Below, one piece after another: positions 1 to 5,169 of a DNA stretch of 5,757 nt. The notes beneath the pieces are model-generated. The model did no database searches, was not told where the DNA came from, and saw nothing but the letters and a program-made list of their open reading frames with translations. The number at the start of each line of letters is the position of its first letter. The first letter of the stretch is position 1. Where the stretch lies: contig JAFGUM010000137.1 in the NCBI GenBank assembly GCA_016938515.1, positions 1 through 5,757 of the forward strand, given 5' to 3'. The translations under genes and the position numbers were made by a program. The stretch comes from Spirochaetales bacterium. Lineage in GTDB: Bacteria > Spirochaetota > Spirochaetia > Treponematales > UBA12059.

Positions 1-50
1 GCTTGCGTTTGCTTTGCAAACTCTGCGCCCAATCGCGGATTCAAGGAAGC

Positions 51-80
51 TCTTTCAAAATGCGTCTGCATTTTGAAAGA
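51..80. repeat. Perfect 13-bp inverted repeat
   Basis: The left arm TCTTTCAAAATGC (51-63) is the exact reverse complement of the right arm GCATTTTGAAAGA (68-80), with the 4-nt loop GTCT. Such a stem would fold stably as RNA from either strand. No T-run follows on either strand, so it is not a typical intrinsic terminator. Confidence 0.85.
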
Positions 81-117
81 CCCTCATTAGTTTCAAAATT
101 ATACTTGTCTGCTTTGA

Positions 118-150
118 CTAGTTCTTCGAACCTGAGGTTCGAGGAACTAG
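118..150. repeat. Near-perfect 15-bp inverted repeat
   Basis: The arms at 118-132 (CTAGTTCTTCGAACC) and 136-150 (GGTTCGAGGAACTAG) pair along all 15 positions, with one T·G wobble (125/143) and a TGA loop. The stem lies 30 bp past the stop codon of the small minus-strand gene. That position suits an RNA 3'-end structure, but no U-tract follows it. Confidence 0.8.
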
Positions 151-179
151 CCGCTGGCTATGGGTGGCTCTACCCGGCT

Positions 180-374
180 TTACGCCGACATTTCGTAGAT
201 GTACCCGGTTCTGACGCAGGTTTCAAACAGCTCTCGCGTCATGAATTCCTCGCTGACATCGTCCCAGTCGTCATGGTGGCGGACGATGCGAACTACGTAG
301 CCGTCCTCGATTTCGTTGACCAGTTCCAGTACTGATGGCGAACGATCTGTACTCTTGATGGCGAATGTCTTCAT
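180..374 (-). CDS. Small acidic protein of unknown function (64 aa)
   Basis: I do not recognise the family with confidence. The start at 374 is chosen because a strong ribosome-binding site, GGAGGA, lies 6 nt upstream of it; the longer reading from 419 has no such site. The 64-residue product has no signal peptide or membrane segment. It begins with a likely strand (residues 1-7), has a helix-like LELVNEIED (16-24), then VVRIVRHHDDWDDV (27-40), rich in His, Asp and Trp, and a final helix around 41-56 with a single Cys53. The composition suggests a small, folded, acidic cytosolic protein. It is divergent from the helicase and stands alone, with hairpins immediately downstream. It looks coding because of its ribosome-binding site, ordinary codon use and sensible hydrophobic pattern. 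I have an unverified impression that similar short proteins occur in spirochaetes. Confidence 0.68.
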   Translation of the reverse strand: MKTFAIKSTDRSPSVLELVNEIEDGYVVRIVRHHDDWDDVSEEFMTRELFETCVRTGYIYEMSA

Positions 375-380
375 GCTTCT

Positions 381-386
381 TCCTCC
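381..386 (-). promoter_or_regulatory. Ribosome-binding site of the small protein
   Basis: Read on the minus strand, GGAGGA is followed by a 6-nt spacer (AGAAGC) and then ATG at 374. It is a strong Shine-Dalgarno match and decides the start of the 64-residue gene. Confidence 0.8.
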
Positions 387-442
387 GATAGACGATGTCG
401 GCGTTACGGCCATTTTCATGCGTCGTATCTACAGTTTCGGCG

Positions 443-489
443 CAGGAGGCCAGCTGGTTTACTCCTGCTTGCTCCGGAGCCAGCGGGAG
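443..489. other. GC-rich structured segment with competing stems
   Basis: CAGGAG (443-448) can pair with CTCCTG (462-467), enclosing the 8-bp palindrome CCAGCTGG (450-457). The same bases, extended to CTCCTGCT (462-469), can instead pair with AGCGGGAG (482-489, one wobble) around the palindrome GCTCCGGAGC (471-480). The two stems exclude each other. On the plus strand the segment lies upstream of the predicted helicase promoter; on the minus strand it lies 69-115 nt upstream of the small gene and could be in its leader. No promoter for that leader is evident. Confidence 0.35.
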
Positions 490-501
490 GCGGTGGACGG
501 C

Positions 502-531
502 TGGACTATGGAGGCTAAGGCGCGCTATAGT
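502..531 (+). promoter_or_regulatory. Candidate sigma70-type promoter for the helicase
   Basis: TGGACT (502-507) matches four of six bases of the -35 consensus and TATAGT (526-531) five of six of the -10, with an 18-bp spacer. Transcription would start near 538 and give a leader of about 74 nt before the helicase start. The leader holds a small 5-bp hairpin (ATCGT/ACGAT, 559-572). The prediction rests on sequence match only. Confidence 0.45.
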
Positions 532-611
532 CACAGCATCCCGCGGGACCGGCTCCCCATCGTCGAAACGATTCCCCGAGACACAACTGAATCCCTGTAG
601 TAAGGACACGC

Positions 612-2384
612 ATGCCTTCTCCAACATTCGCCGACTTTGGCTTTTCCGCTCCTGTACTCGAAGCGCTTACCCGCAAAGGCTTCGAGGAACCGACACCAAT
701 ACAAGCCCTCGCCATCCCCCGACTCCTGGGCGGTACGGCTCACCTGCTCGCGCGCGCACGCACCGGCACGGGCAAGACAGCGGCTTTTGGCCTGCCCCTG
801 GTAGACCGGCTGTCTACGCCGGGCCCCAAGGTTCGCGCCCTCATACTCGTTCCCACGCGCGAGCTGGCCGTGCAGGTCTCAGGCGAGATAGCGAGTTTCG
901 CGCCTGGCCCCGCGCCACGTATCGCAACCGTGTACGGCGGCGCTTCGATGGGCGAGCAGTTGCGTCGCCTGTCCCGTGGCGTAGACATAGTCGTAGGTAC
1001 GCCTGGCCGTGTCATCGACCACATTGACCGCAAGACCCTCGACCTGTCGGGTCTCGAGTGGCTCGTGCTGGACGAAGGCGACGAAATGCTCGACATGGGC
1101 TTTATAGAAGACATAGAAAAGGTGATGGACGCCGCCAACCCGGAGCGCCGCGTTGTGATGTTCTCCGCTACGATGCCACAGCCCATAATGCGCATCGCCC
1201 GGGAGCGGCTCGGCTCGTTTGAAACGGTCGAGGATACGACTAACCCCGTGCAGGCGGGACTCACCGACCAGATATGGCTCGAAGTCCGCGAACGCGACAA
1301 GCTCGAAGCGTTGTGTCGCATCGTCGATTCTGAGGACGAGTTTTATGGGCTCGTGTTCTGCCACACGAAGGTGGAGACCGACGCGGTAGCACGGGCGTTG
1401 TCCGAGCGTGGTTATGCGGCCGAAGCGCTGCACGGCGACGTATCCCAGGACATGCGCGAGCGCACCCTGGGCAGGTTTCGTGACCGCAAGACGCTAATTC
1501 TCGTTGCCACAGACGTAGCCGCGCGCGGTATAGACGTCGAGCGGCTGAGCCACGTTGTTAACTTCAACCTGCCGTTTGATCCGGAATCCTATACGCACCG
1601 CATCGGCCGCACCGGTCGCGCGGGTAACAAGGGTACGGCAATAACCTTCGTAACACCCGAGGAGTACCGGCGCCTGTTCGCTCTGAGGCGCGCGTCGGGT
1701 GACGGCCTGCGCAAGGGCGAGGTTCCTTCCATAGCCGAGGTAATAGAAGCAAAGCGCGCGCGCATCAAGGCTAAAGCCATAGGCGCCGCCCGGGATATTC
1801 TTGGTCTGGCTGTTCCTGATGACGACGACGATAGCGGTGCTGCCGAGGCAGTCGATGCGCTCGAAGCGCCCGATAAGAACGCCAGCGCGTTCTACGGGTT
1901 GGCTGACGAACTGCTCGCGGGTCTTTCCGCGCGGGACGCGCTCGCGGCGCTGGCCGCGGCCGCGTACTCAGGAGACCTCGACCCCAGGCGCTACGGCGAG
2001 GTGCGTGACGTTTCCGTTGATTCGGCCGCGACTGCGAGGCTGTACGTGGGCATAGGCAAGCTTGACGGCGCGTGGCCAAAGGACGTGGCGGCTGTCGTCA
2101 AACGGCTTACCGGCCTTCCGGATAGGCTCGTTGACGACATAGAGGTTCTCGAACGGTTCTCGTTCGTGAGCGTTCCGTTTGAAGCGGCTGAAAAGGCCAT
2201 AGCGGAAGCTCGCAAGCAGCGCGGCGCGCCTTCGGTCCGCATAGCCACGCCAAAAGGTGGGCCGGGTGGCCCCAAGCGCTCATATGGGCCACGGGGACAG
2301 TCCGGCAAGCCCAGGCCTTACAGGCCGCGCGGCGTTGGTCTCGGCGACGGCAAGCCCGCACGTAAGCCGCGCACACCCCGATAG
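612..2384 (+). CDS. DEAD-box ATP-dependent RNA helicase with DbpA-type RNA-binding domain
   Basis: This is a cytoplasmic RNA helicase that would use ATP to unwind short RNA duplexes, in ribosome assembly, RNA decay or cold adaptation. All core motifs are present: Q motif (F9, then PTPIQ 27-31), Walker A ARTGTGKT (49-56), PTRELA (81-86), TPGR (130-133), motif II DEGD (154-157, Gly in place of the usual Ala), SAT (185-187), ATDVAARGID (299-308) and HRIGRTGR (329-336). A linker with an acidic run (D403-D407) leads to a DbpA-type RNA-binding domain at about 475-546 (RLYVGIGKLDG), then a basic Gly/Pro/Arg tail (547-590). At 590 residues it is similar in size to DeaD/CsdA-type proteins rather than to short DbpA. 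ATG 612 has AAGGA (602-606) 5 nt upstream. It is monocistronic and convergent with the PilZ gene. Isoleucine is mostly encoded by ATA. The exact RNA target cannot be told from sequence. Confidence 0.96.
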   Translation: MPSPTFADFGFSAPVLEALTRKGFEEPTPIQALAIPRLLGGTAHLLARARTGTGKTAAFGLPLVDRLSTPGPKVRALILVPTRELAVQVSGEIASFAPGPAPRIATVYGGASMGEQLRRLSRGVDIVVGTPGRVIDHIDRKTLDLSGLEWLVLDEGDEMLDMGFIEDIEKVMDAANPERRVVMFSATMPQPIMRIARERLGSFETVEDTTNPVQAGLTDQIWLEVRERDKLEALCRIVDSEDEFYGLVFCHTKVETDAVARALSERGYAAEALHGDVSQDMRERTLGRFRDRKTLILVATDVAARGIDVERLSHVVNFNLPFDPESYTHRIGRTGRAGNKGTAITFVTPEEYRRLFALRRASGDGLRKGEVPSIAEVIEAKRARIKAKAIGAARDILGLAVPDDDDDSGAAEAVDALEAPDKNASAFYGLADELLAGLSARDALAALAAAAYSGDLDPRRYGEVRDVSVDSAATARLYVGIGKLDGAWPKDVAAVVKRLTGLPDRLVDDIEVLERFSFVSVPFEAAEKAIAEARKQRGAPSVRIATPKGGPGGPKRSYGPRGQSGKPRPYRPRGVGLGDGKPARKPRTPR

Positions 2385-2409
2385 AACCCCCTGGAAGGAG
2401 TTGTCGCGC

Positions 2410-3198
2410 TTACGCCAGAGCCAGCGCCTTGTCCATCGTTGCCTGGAGCGTCTTGCGGATGTAGGCGCGCAGCTTCTCCCTTTTGTCGTCGTTTACGCTC
2501 GCCGGTTCGAACATGACCACTGAAAGCATCCCGATGCCCGACGCATCGTGGCTACCCACTACGACGCCGTTCAAGATGACGCGGACTCCCCGCAGATTGA
2601 GTTGCAGGTCTTTGAGCCTCGTGCCGGGAACCGGCGTGGTTCCAGCTGAAAACACGGCGGACATACCCACTGAGCTCAGGTCTTTGATCCAGCCGCGCAG
2701 CGTTCCAGCTTCGGTGGCGCAGCTGAAGTCGGTAGCGTCGGGTGGGCACGCCGCGCGGACGTAACGCCTGCGGCCCCTGGCTTCGTTGGCCTCGAGCATC
2801 TTGATGAGTATACTCGTGGTCTTTGCGGCGCCAATCTTGACGACTATGAAGCCCCCCTCGATGCCGAGTTCCATCATGTAGTAGTTGCGTTTCTGTTCGT
2901 CATTGAGCATCGTGATGACGCCGAAGGCCGCGAGCCGCGTCGCCTCGTCGTCTCTGATCGACCGTATCCACGAGCGCCACTGGTGTTCATCATCACCTTC
3001 GTCGATATTGACGAAGGTAAGGCACGATGGGTCTTTTTTAAGGTATCTAGCGAGCTTGGCGTGGTCCCTGGTAGTGTAGACCTCGAACTCGGCCTCGGCG
3101 AGCGCGTTGGCTACCTCGCCTATCACCGCGGGTGGATTAAGGAAAAAAACCTTCTTGCCAAAGGCCGAGTGATCGCTCGAGCCGGTAGGTGCGTCCAT
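2410..3198 (-). CDS. PilZ-domain c-di-GMP receptor, PlzA-like
   Basis: This is a predicted cytosolic effector that binds cyclic di-GMP. The C-terminal PilZ domain (about 140-255) carries both ligand motifs: RxxxR at R144-R148 and DxSxxG at D173-G178. The N-terminal part (about 14-135) is a separate alpha/beta-looking domain (KKVFFLNPP, LTFVNID, FGVITML, GGFIVVKIG). It has no acidic pair after the first strand, so it is unlikely to be a phosphorylated receiver. From memory, Borrelia PlzA has 261 residues, an N-terminal domain before PilZ and RxxxR near residue 145; this 262-residue protein matches on all three. ATG 3198 is well fixed, because an in-frame TAG lies only two codons upstream (3204-3202), but its ribosome-binding site is weak. 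It follows the carbonic anhydrase by 44 bp on the same strand, which suggests one transcript and perhaps translational coupling. PilZ assignment is strong; orthology to PlzA is inferred. Confidence 0.88.
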   Translation of the reverse strand: MDAPTGSSDHSAFGKKVFFLNPPAVIGEVANALAEAEFEVYTTRDHAKLARYLKKDPSCLTFVNIDEGDDEHQWRSWIRSIRDDEATRLAAFGVITMLNDEQKRNYYMMELGIEGGFIVVKIGAAKTTSILIKMLEANEARGRRRYVRAACPPDATDFSCATEAGTLRGWIKDLSSVGMSAVFSAGTTPVPGTRLKDLQLNLRGVRVILNGVVVGSHDASGIGMLSVVMFEPASVNDDKREKLRAYIRKTLQATMDKALALA

Positions 3199-3242
3199 GC
3201 TCTATAGCCTATTCCCGCTCGCGATACTTGGCAAGGTGCAGG

Positions 3243-3770
3243 TCAGGGTTTCCAGTCCAACCGCCGGTATGATTTGGCACCCCTGGACAGCTCGACGTAC
3301 TCGCGGGCGTTGGCCAGGTTGTGGGCGTATTCCTCGTCGCTTACCTCGCGTATAAGCCTGGCCGGGCTACCCATGATGAGCGACCGCGGCGGAAACTTCT
3401 TGCCCTGGGTGACGAGAGAGCCCGCTCCGACTATGGAGCCAGAACCTATTTCCGAACCGTTGAGCAGTATGGCTCCCATGCCGATGAGGCAGTCGTCTCC
3501 TACGACGCATCCGTGCAGTACGACGCGGTGTCCAACGGTAACCCCGGAGCCTACAACGCAGGGCGTGTCCTTGTTTACGTGTACCACGACGCCGTCCTGC
3601 AGATTGGAACCCTTTCCTATCCGCACGTACGAAATATCAGCGCGTACGACGGTGCCAAACCAGACTGAAGCGTCTTCCGCTATGGTAGCGTCTCCGGCAA
3701 CCTCGGCGTTCCAGGCTATAAACGCGCTTGCGTGCACCACGGGCAGTAGGTCGCCAATAGCGTGTATCAT
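3243..3770 (-). CDS. Gamma-class carbonic anhydrase family protein (left-handed beta-helix)
   Basis: The 175-residue protein has the hexapeptide-repeat pattern of the gamma-carbonic anhydrase/YrdA family across about 10-140 and a C-terminal helix (145-165). The three metal-binding histidines are H64 (VVVHV), H81 and H86 (GHRVVLHG). The other family residues are R43 and D45 (VRAD), N56, Q58 and D59 (NLQDG). The acidic loop of the archaeal enzyme Cam is absent, as in the shorter YrdA/CaiE-like group, many of whose members have no proven activity. If active, it would interconvert CO2 and bicarbonate as a cytosolic trimer. The start at 3770 is chosen for its strong ribosome-binding site (AAAGGAG) and because a good promoter lies just upstream. 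A start at 3839 would sit upstream of that promoter and add 23 residues unlike the family. It is probably the first gene of an operon with the PilZ gene. Confidence 0.92.
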   Translation of the reverse strand: MIHAIGDLLPVVHASAFIAWNAEVAGDATIAEDASVWFGTVVRADISYVRIGKGSNLQDGVVVHVNKDTPCVVGSGVTVGHRVVLHGCVVGDDCLIGMGAILLNGSEIGSGSIVGAGSLVTQGKKFPPRSLIMGSPARLIREVSDEEYAHNLANAREYVELSRGAKSYRRLDWKP

Positions 3771-3776
3771 CGCTGT

Positions 3777-3783
3777 CTCCTTT
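3777..3783 (-). promoter_or_regulatory. Ribosome-binding site of the carbonic anhydrase
   Basis: On the minus strand AAAGGAG lies 6 nt upstream of ATG 3770. It is a strong Shine-Dalgarno match and decides this start over the upstream in-frame ATG at 3839. Confidence 0.82.
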
Positions 3784-3792
3784 GTCGTGGCC

Positions 3793-3821
3793 AGTATCCT
3801 CGCTTCGGATGTGCCTGTCAA
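3793..3821 (-). promoter_or_regulatory. Sigma70-type promoter for the carbonic anhydrase–PilZ operon
   Basis: Read on the minus strand, a consensus -35 TTGACA (3821-3816) is followed by a 17-bp spacer and the -10 GATACT (3798-3793, four of six). Transcription would begin near 3786 and give a leader of about 15 nt that contains the strong ribosome-binding site. No promoter of similar quality is seen in the 44 bp before the PilZ gene, which supports an operon. Confidence 0.6.
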
Positions 3822-3851
3822 AACCCCGTAAGCACACATTGAAGCTATGTC

Positions 3852-3871
3852 ATCGACGCCTAATGGTCGAT
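3852..3871. promoter_or_regulatory. Candidate operator: inverted repeat ATCGAC-N8-GTCGAT
   Basis: ATCGAC (3852-3857) and GTCGAT (3866-3871) form a perfect 6-bp inverted repeat around 8 bp. The left arm covers the -35 box of the HD-GYP promoter and the right arm lies in its spacer. A dimeric repressor bound here would block the phosphodiesterase gene. It lies about 30 bp from the -35 of the divergent operon, so it might affect both. No regulator gene is in the window, and a chance repeat of this length is possible. Confidence 0.35.
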
Positions 3872-3881
3872 ACAGTATAAT
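3853..3881 (+). promoter_or_regulatory. Sigma70-type promoter for the GAF–HD-GYP gene
   Basis: A consensus -10 TATAAT (3876-3881) is preceded at the ideal 17-bp spacing by TCGACG (3853-3858, four of six matches to the -35). Transcription would begin around 3888, leaving a leader of only about 12 nt, mostly the ribosome-binding site. An inverted repeat overlaps the -35 box. Confidence 0.62.
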
Positions 3882-3890
3882 AGAAGACCG

Positions 3891-3895
3891 AGGAG
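3891..3895 (+). promoter_or_regulatory. Ribosome-binding site before three consecutive start-type codons
   Basis: AGGAG is followed by the in-frame triplets TTG (3897), ATG (3900) and GTG (3903). TTG is only 1 nt away and too close. ATG at 4 nt is short but usable, and GTG at 7 nt has the best spacing. ATG 3900 is taken as the start; the choice changes the protein by one residue only. Confidence 0.7.
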
Positions 3896-3899
3896 TTTG

Positions 3900-5132
3900 A
3901 TGGTGCCCCAGAGCGACGATATCCAGCGGATTATCCAGATCGATTCTGAACTCAACAAGATCCGTGATTATGACATTCTACTGGAACGCGTTCTCCTTGA
4001 AGCCAGGCGAGTCGTACGCGCCGACGCGGGGTCGATCTACGTCAAGGAAGGCGACGTCATATCCATCAAGTATGCGCAGAATGATACCAAGCAGAAGAGC
4101 CTCAAGCCCGGTGAGAAGCAGGCATACCCGCACTTTAGTATTCCGGTAGACGATAAGACAATCTCCGGCTACGTGGCGATGACCGGTGAGCTCGTCAATA
4201 TTCCTGACGTGTACAACCTGTCGCCGGGGCTTCCATACAGCTACAACGCTTCGTACGACGCCAAAGTCAATTATAGAACCACATCGATGCTTACCCTGCC
4301 GCTCAAAACGCAGAACAACGTGGTTCTGGGCGTCATACAGATAATAAACGCGATAGGGCCTGACGGCGAAGTTGAGCCTTTTACCAAGGACGACGAAGCC
4401 CTCGTAACGCACTTTGCGTCAAACGCGACCGTCGCGCTCCAGCGGGCGTACATGACGAGGAGCATGATCATACGGATGATCCGGATGGCCGAGCTGCGCG
4501 ATCCCAAGGAGACAGGTCCGCACGTGAACCGCGTCGCCGGCTATTCGCTCGAACTATACGAGCGCTGGGCGTACCGCCGTGGCCTGGAGCAGGCTGAGAT
4601 CGAAAAGAACAAGGACCTCTTCAAGCTGGCGGCGATGCTGCACGATGTTGGGAAGGTGGCTATTTCCGACCTCATTCTCAAGAAACCCGCCAAGTTTACC
4701 CCGGAAGAATACGTAATAATGCAGACGCATACAACTTCCGGCGCGCGGCTCTTTGACGACCCGCAATCAGATTTTGACACCATAGCCGCCGAGGTCGCGC
4801 TGACCCATCACGAGAATTGGGATGGCACCGGATATCCGGGCTGGGTAGACCCGTTTACCGGCGAGGTGCTCAGAAAAGACGCGGAAGGACGGGTGCTGAA
4901 GCGCAAGGGCGAGGAAATCCCCGTATGGGGCCGCATCGTCGCCATCGCGGATGTGTACGACGCGCTGATGTGCCGTCGTGTCTACAAGGAAGCCTGGGAT
5001 GAGGATGCCGTCCTCAAGGAATTGAAATCCCTCTCAGGCACCAAATTCGACCCCGAACTGATTGAAGCCTTTTTCGAAGTCTACCCGCGCATCCAGGAGA
5101 TACACGAGCGCTACATGGATGCGGAAGAGTAG
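3900..5132 (+). CDS. GAF–HD-GYP cyclic di-GMP phosphodiesterase
   Basis: This is a predicted cytosolic enzyme that hydrolyses c-di-GMP. Its 410 residues comprise an N-terminal helix, a GAF sensor domain (about 24-180), a linking helix and an HD-GYP domain (about 190-400). The HD-GYP signatures are complete: HD at H248-D249 with K252, HHExxDGTGYP at 303-313, and AIADVYDAL at 348-356. The likely metal ligands are E204, H208, H248, D249, H277, H303, H304 and D351; the presence of E204 fits the trinuclear-metal type known from Persephonella marina. Between GYP and IPVWGRI there are about 26 residues (314-339), where about seven or eight are usual. The GAF domain ends with N150…FTKDDE (161-166), close to the NKFDE signature of cyclic-nucleotide-binding GAF domains but with Ala after the Asn. 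No transmembrane segment is seen. It is transcribed away from the PilZ operon and converges on the AI-2E gene. The GAF ligand is unknown. Confidence 0.94.
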   Translation: MVPQSDDIQRIIQIDSELNKIRDYDILLERVLLEARRVVRADAGSIYVKEGDVISIKYAQNDTKQKSLKPGEKQAYPHFSIPVDDKTISGYVAMTGELVNIPDVYNLSPGLPYSYNASYDAKVNYRTTSMLTLPLKTQNNVVLGVIQIINAIGPDGEVEPFTKDDEALVTHFASNATVALQRAYMTRSMIIRMIRMAELRDPKETGPHVNRVAGYSLELYERWAYRRGLEQAEIEKNKDLFKLAAMLHDVGKVAISDLILKKPAKFTPEEYVIMQTHTTSGARLFDDPQSDFDTIAAEVALTHHENWDGTGYPGWVDPFTGEVLRKDAEGRVLKRKGEEIPVWGRIVAIADVYDALMCRRVYKEAWDEDAVLKELKSLSGTKFDPELIEAFFEVYPRIQEIHERYMDAEE

Positions 5133-5169
5133 GCGAATCCGCTTCGAACCCCGGTGCTTACAAGCGGGC

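Larger units (their letters stand above)
1..175. repeat. Non-coding cluster of inverted repeats
   Basis: This stretch holds no convincing gene but has five inverted repeats in a row: 7-21 (6-bp stem, TTT loop), 51-80 (13-bp perfect stem), 118-150 (15-bp stem, 3-nt loop), 148-160 (TAGCC, loop GCT, GGCTA; it competes with the end of the previous stem) and a weak one at 162-175. By eye it is more AT-rich than the genes to its right. The 9-mer TTTCAAAAT occurs at 53-61 and 91-99, and its complement at 70-78, so two alternative pairings are possible. It lies just downstream of the small minus-strand gene, so it may be a structured 3' region of that transcript, or a dispersed intergenic repeat. Neither strand shows the T-run expected of a simple terminator after the stems. 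The function is unknown. Confidence 0.6.

Noticed and set aside
98..103. TATAAT on the minus strand as a -10 box
   Set aside because: No -35-like hexamer lies 16-18 bp upstream, and no gene follows on that strand within the window.
127..141. Gram-positive-type LexA/SOS box (CGAAC…GTTCG)
   Set aside because: The two halves are separated by 5 bp rather than the required 4, and they are part of a longer hairpin; no damage-response gene is adjacent.
3..335. Plus-strand open frame of 110 codons at the left edge
   Set aside because: It starts with a TTG without a ribosome-binding site, runs through the hairpins and overlaps the small minus-strand gene, which has a much better start.
271..627. Minus-strand open frame of 118 codons across the divergent spacer
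   Set aside because: It covers the structured spacer and helicase promoter, overlaps the small gene in another frame, and has low-complexity Arg/Ser-rich content typical of a shadow frame.
740..1321. Long minus-strand open frame inside the helicase
   Set aside because: Its Arg/Ser-rich translation is that of a mirror frame of a GC-rich gene; the plus strand carries every helicase motif.
2391..2418. CTGG…CCAG pairing around the helicase/PilZ gene ends as a terminator
   Set aside because: The stem is only 4 bp with a 20-nt loop and no T-run.
3229..3234. TTGCCA (minus strand) as the -35 of a separate PilZ promoter
   Set aside because: At 17-bp spacing the -10 would be TAGGCT (three of six), too poor to call; the better TATAGA would need a 22-bp spacer and leave almost no leader.
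3274..3831. Plus-strand open frame of 185 codons opposite the carbonic anhydrase
   Set aside because: It is Thr/Ser/Pro-rich with no recognisable motif, whereas the minus strand encodes a complete gamma-carbonic anhydrase with its metal ligands.
3771..3839. 23-codon N-terminal extension of the carbonic anhydrase
   Set aside because: The extension contains the predicted promoter and ribosome-binding site, and family members start at the equivalent of 3770.
5139..5167. Inverted repeat CCGCTT/AAGCGG between convergent genes as a terminator
   Set aside because: It has a 6-bp stem with a 17-nt loop and no T-run on either strand.
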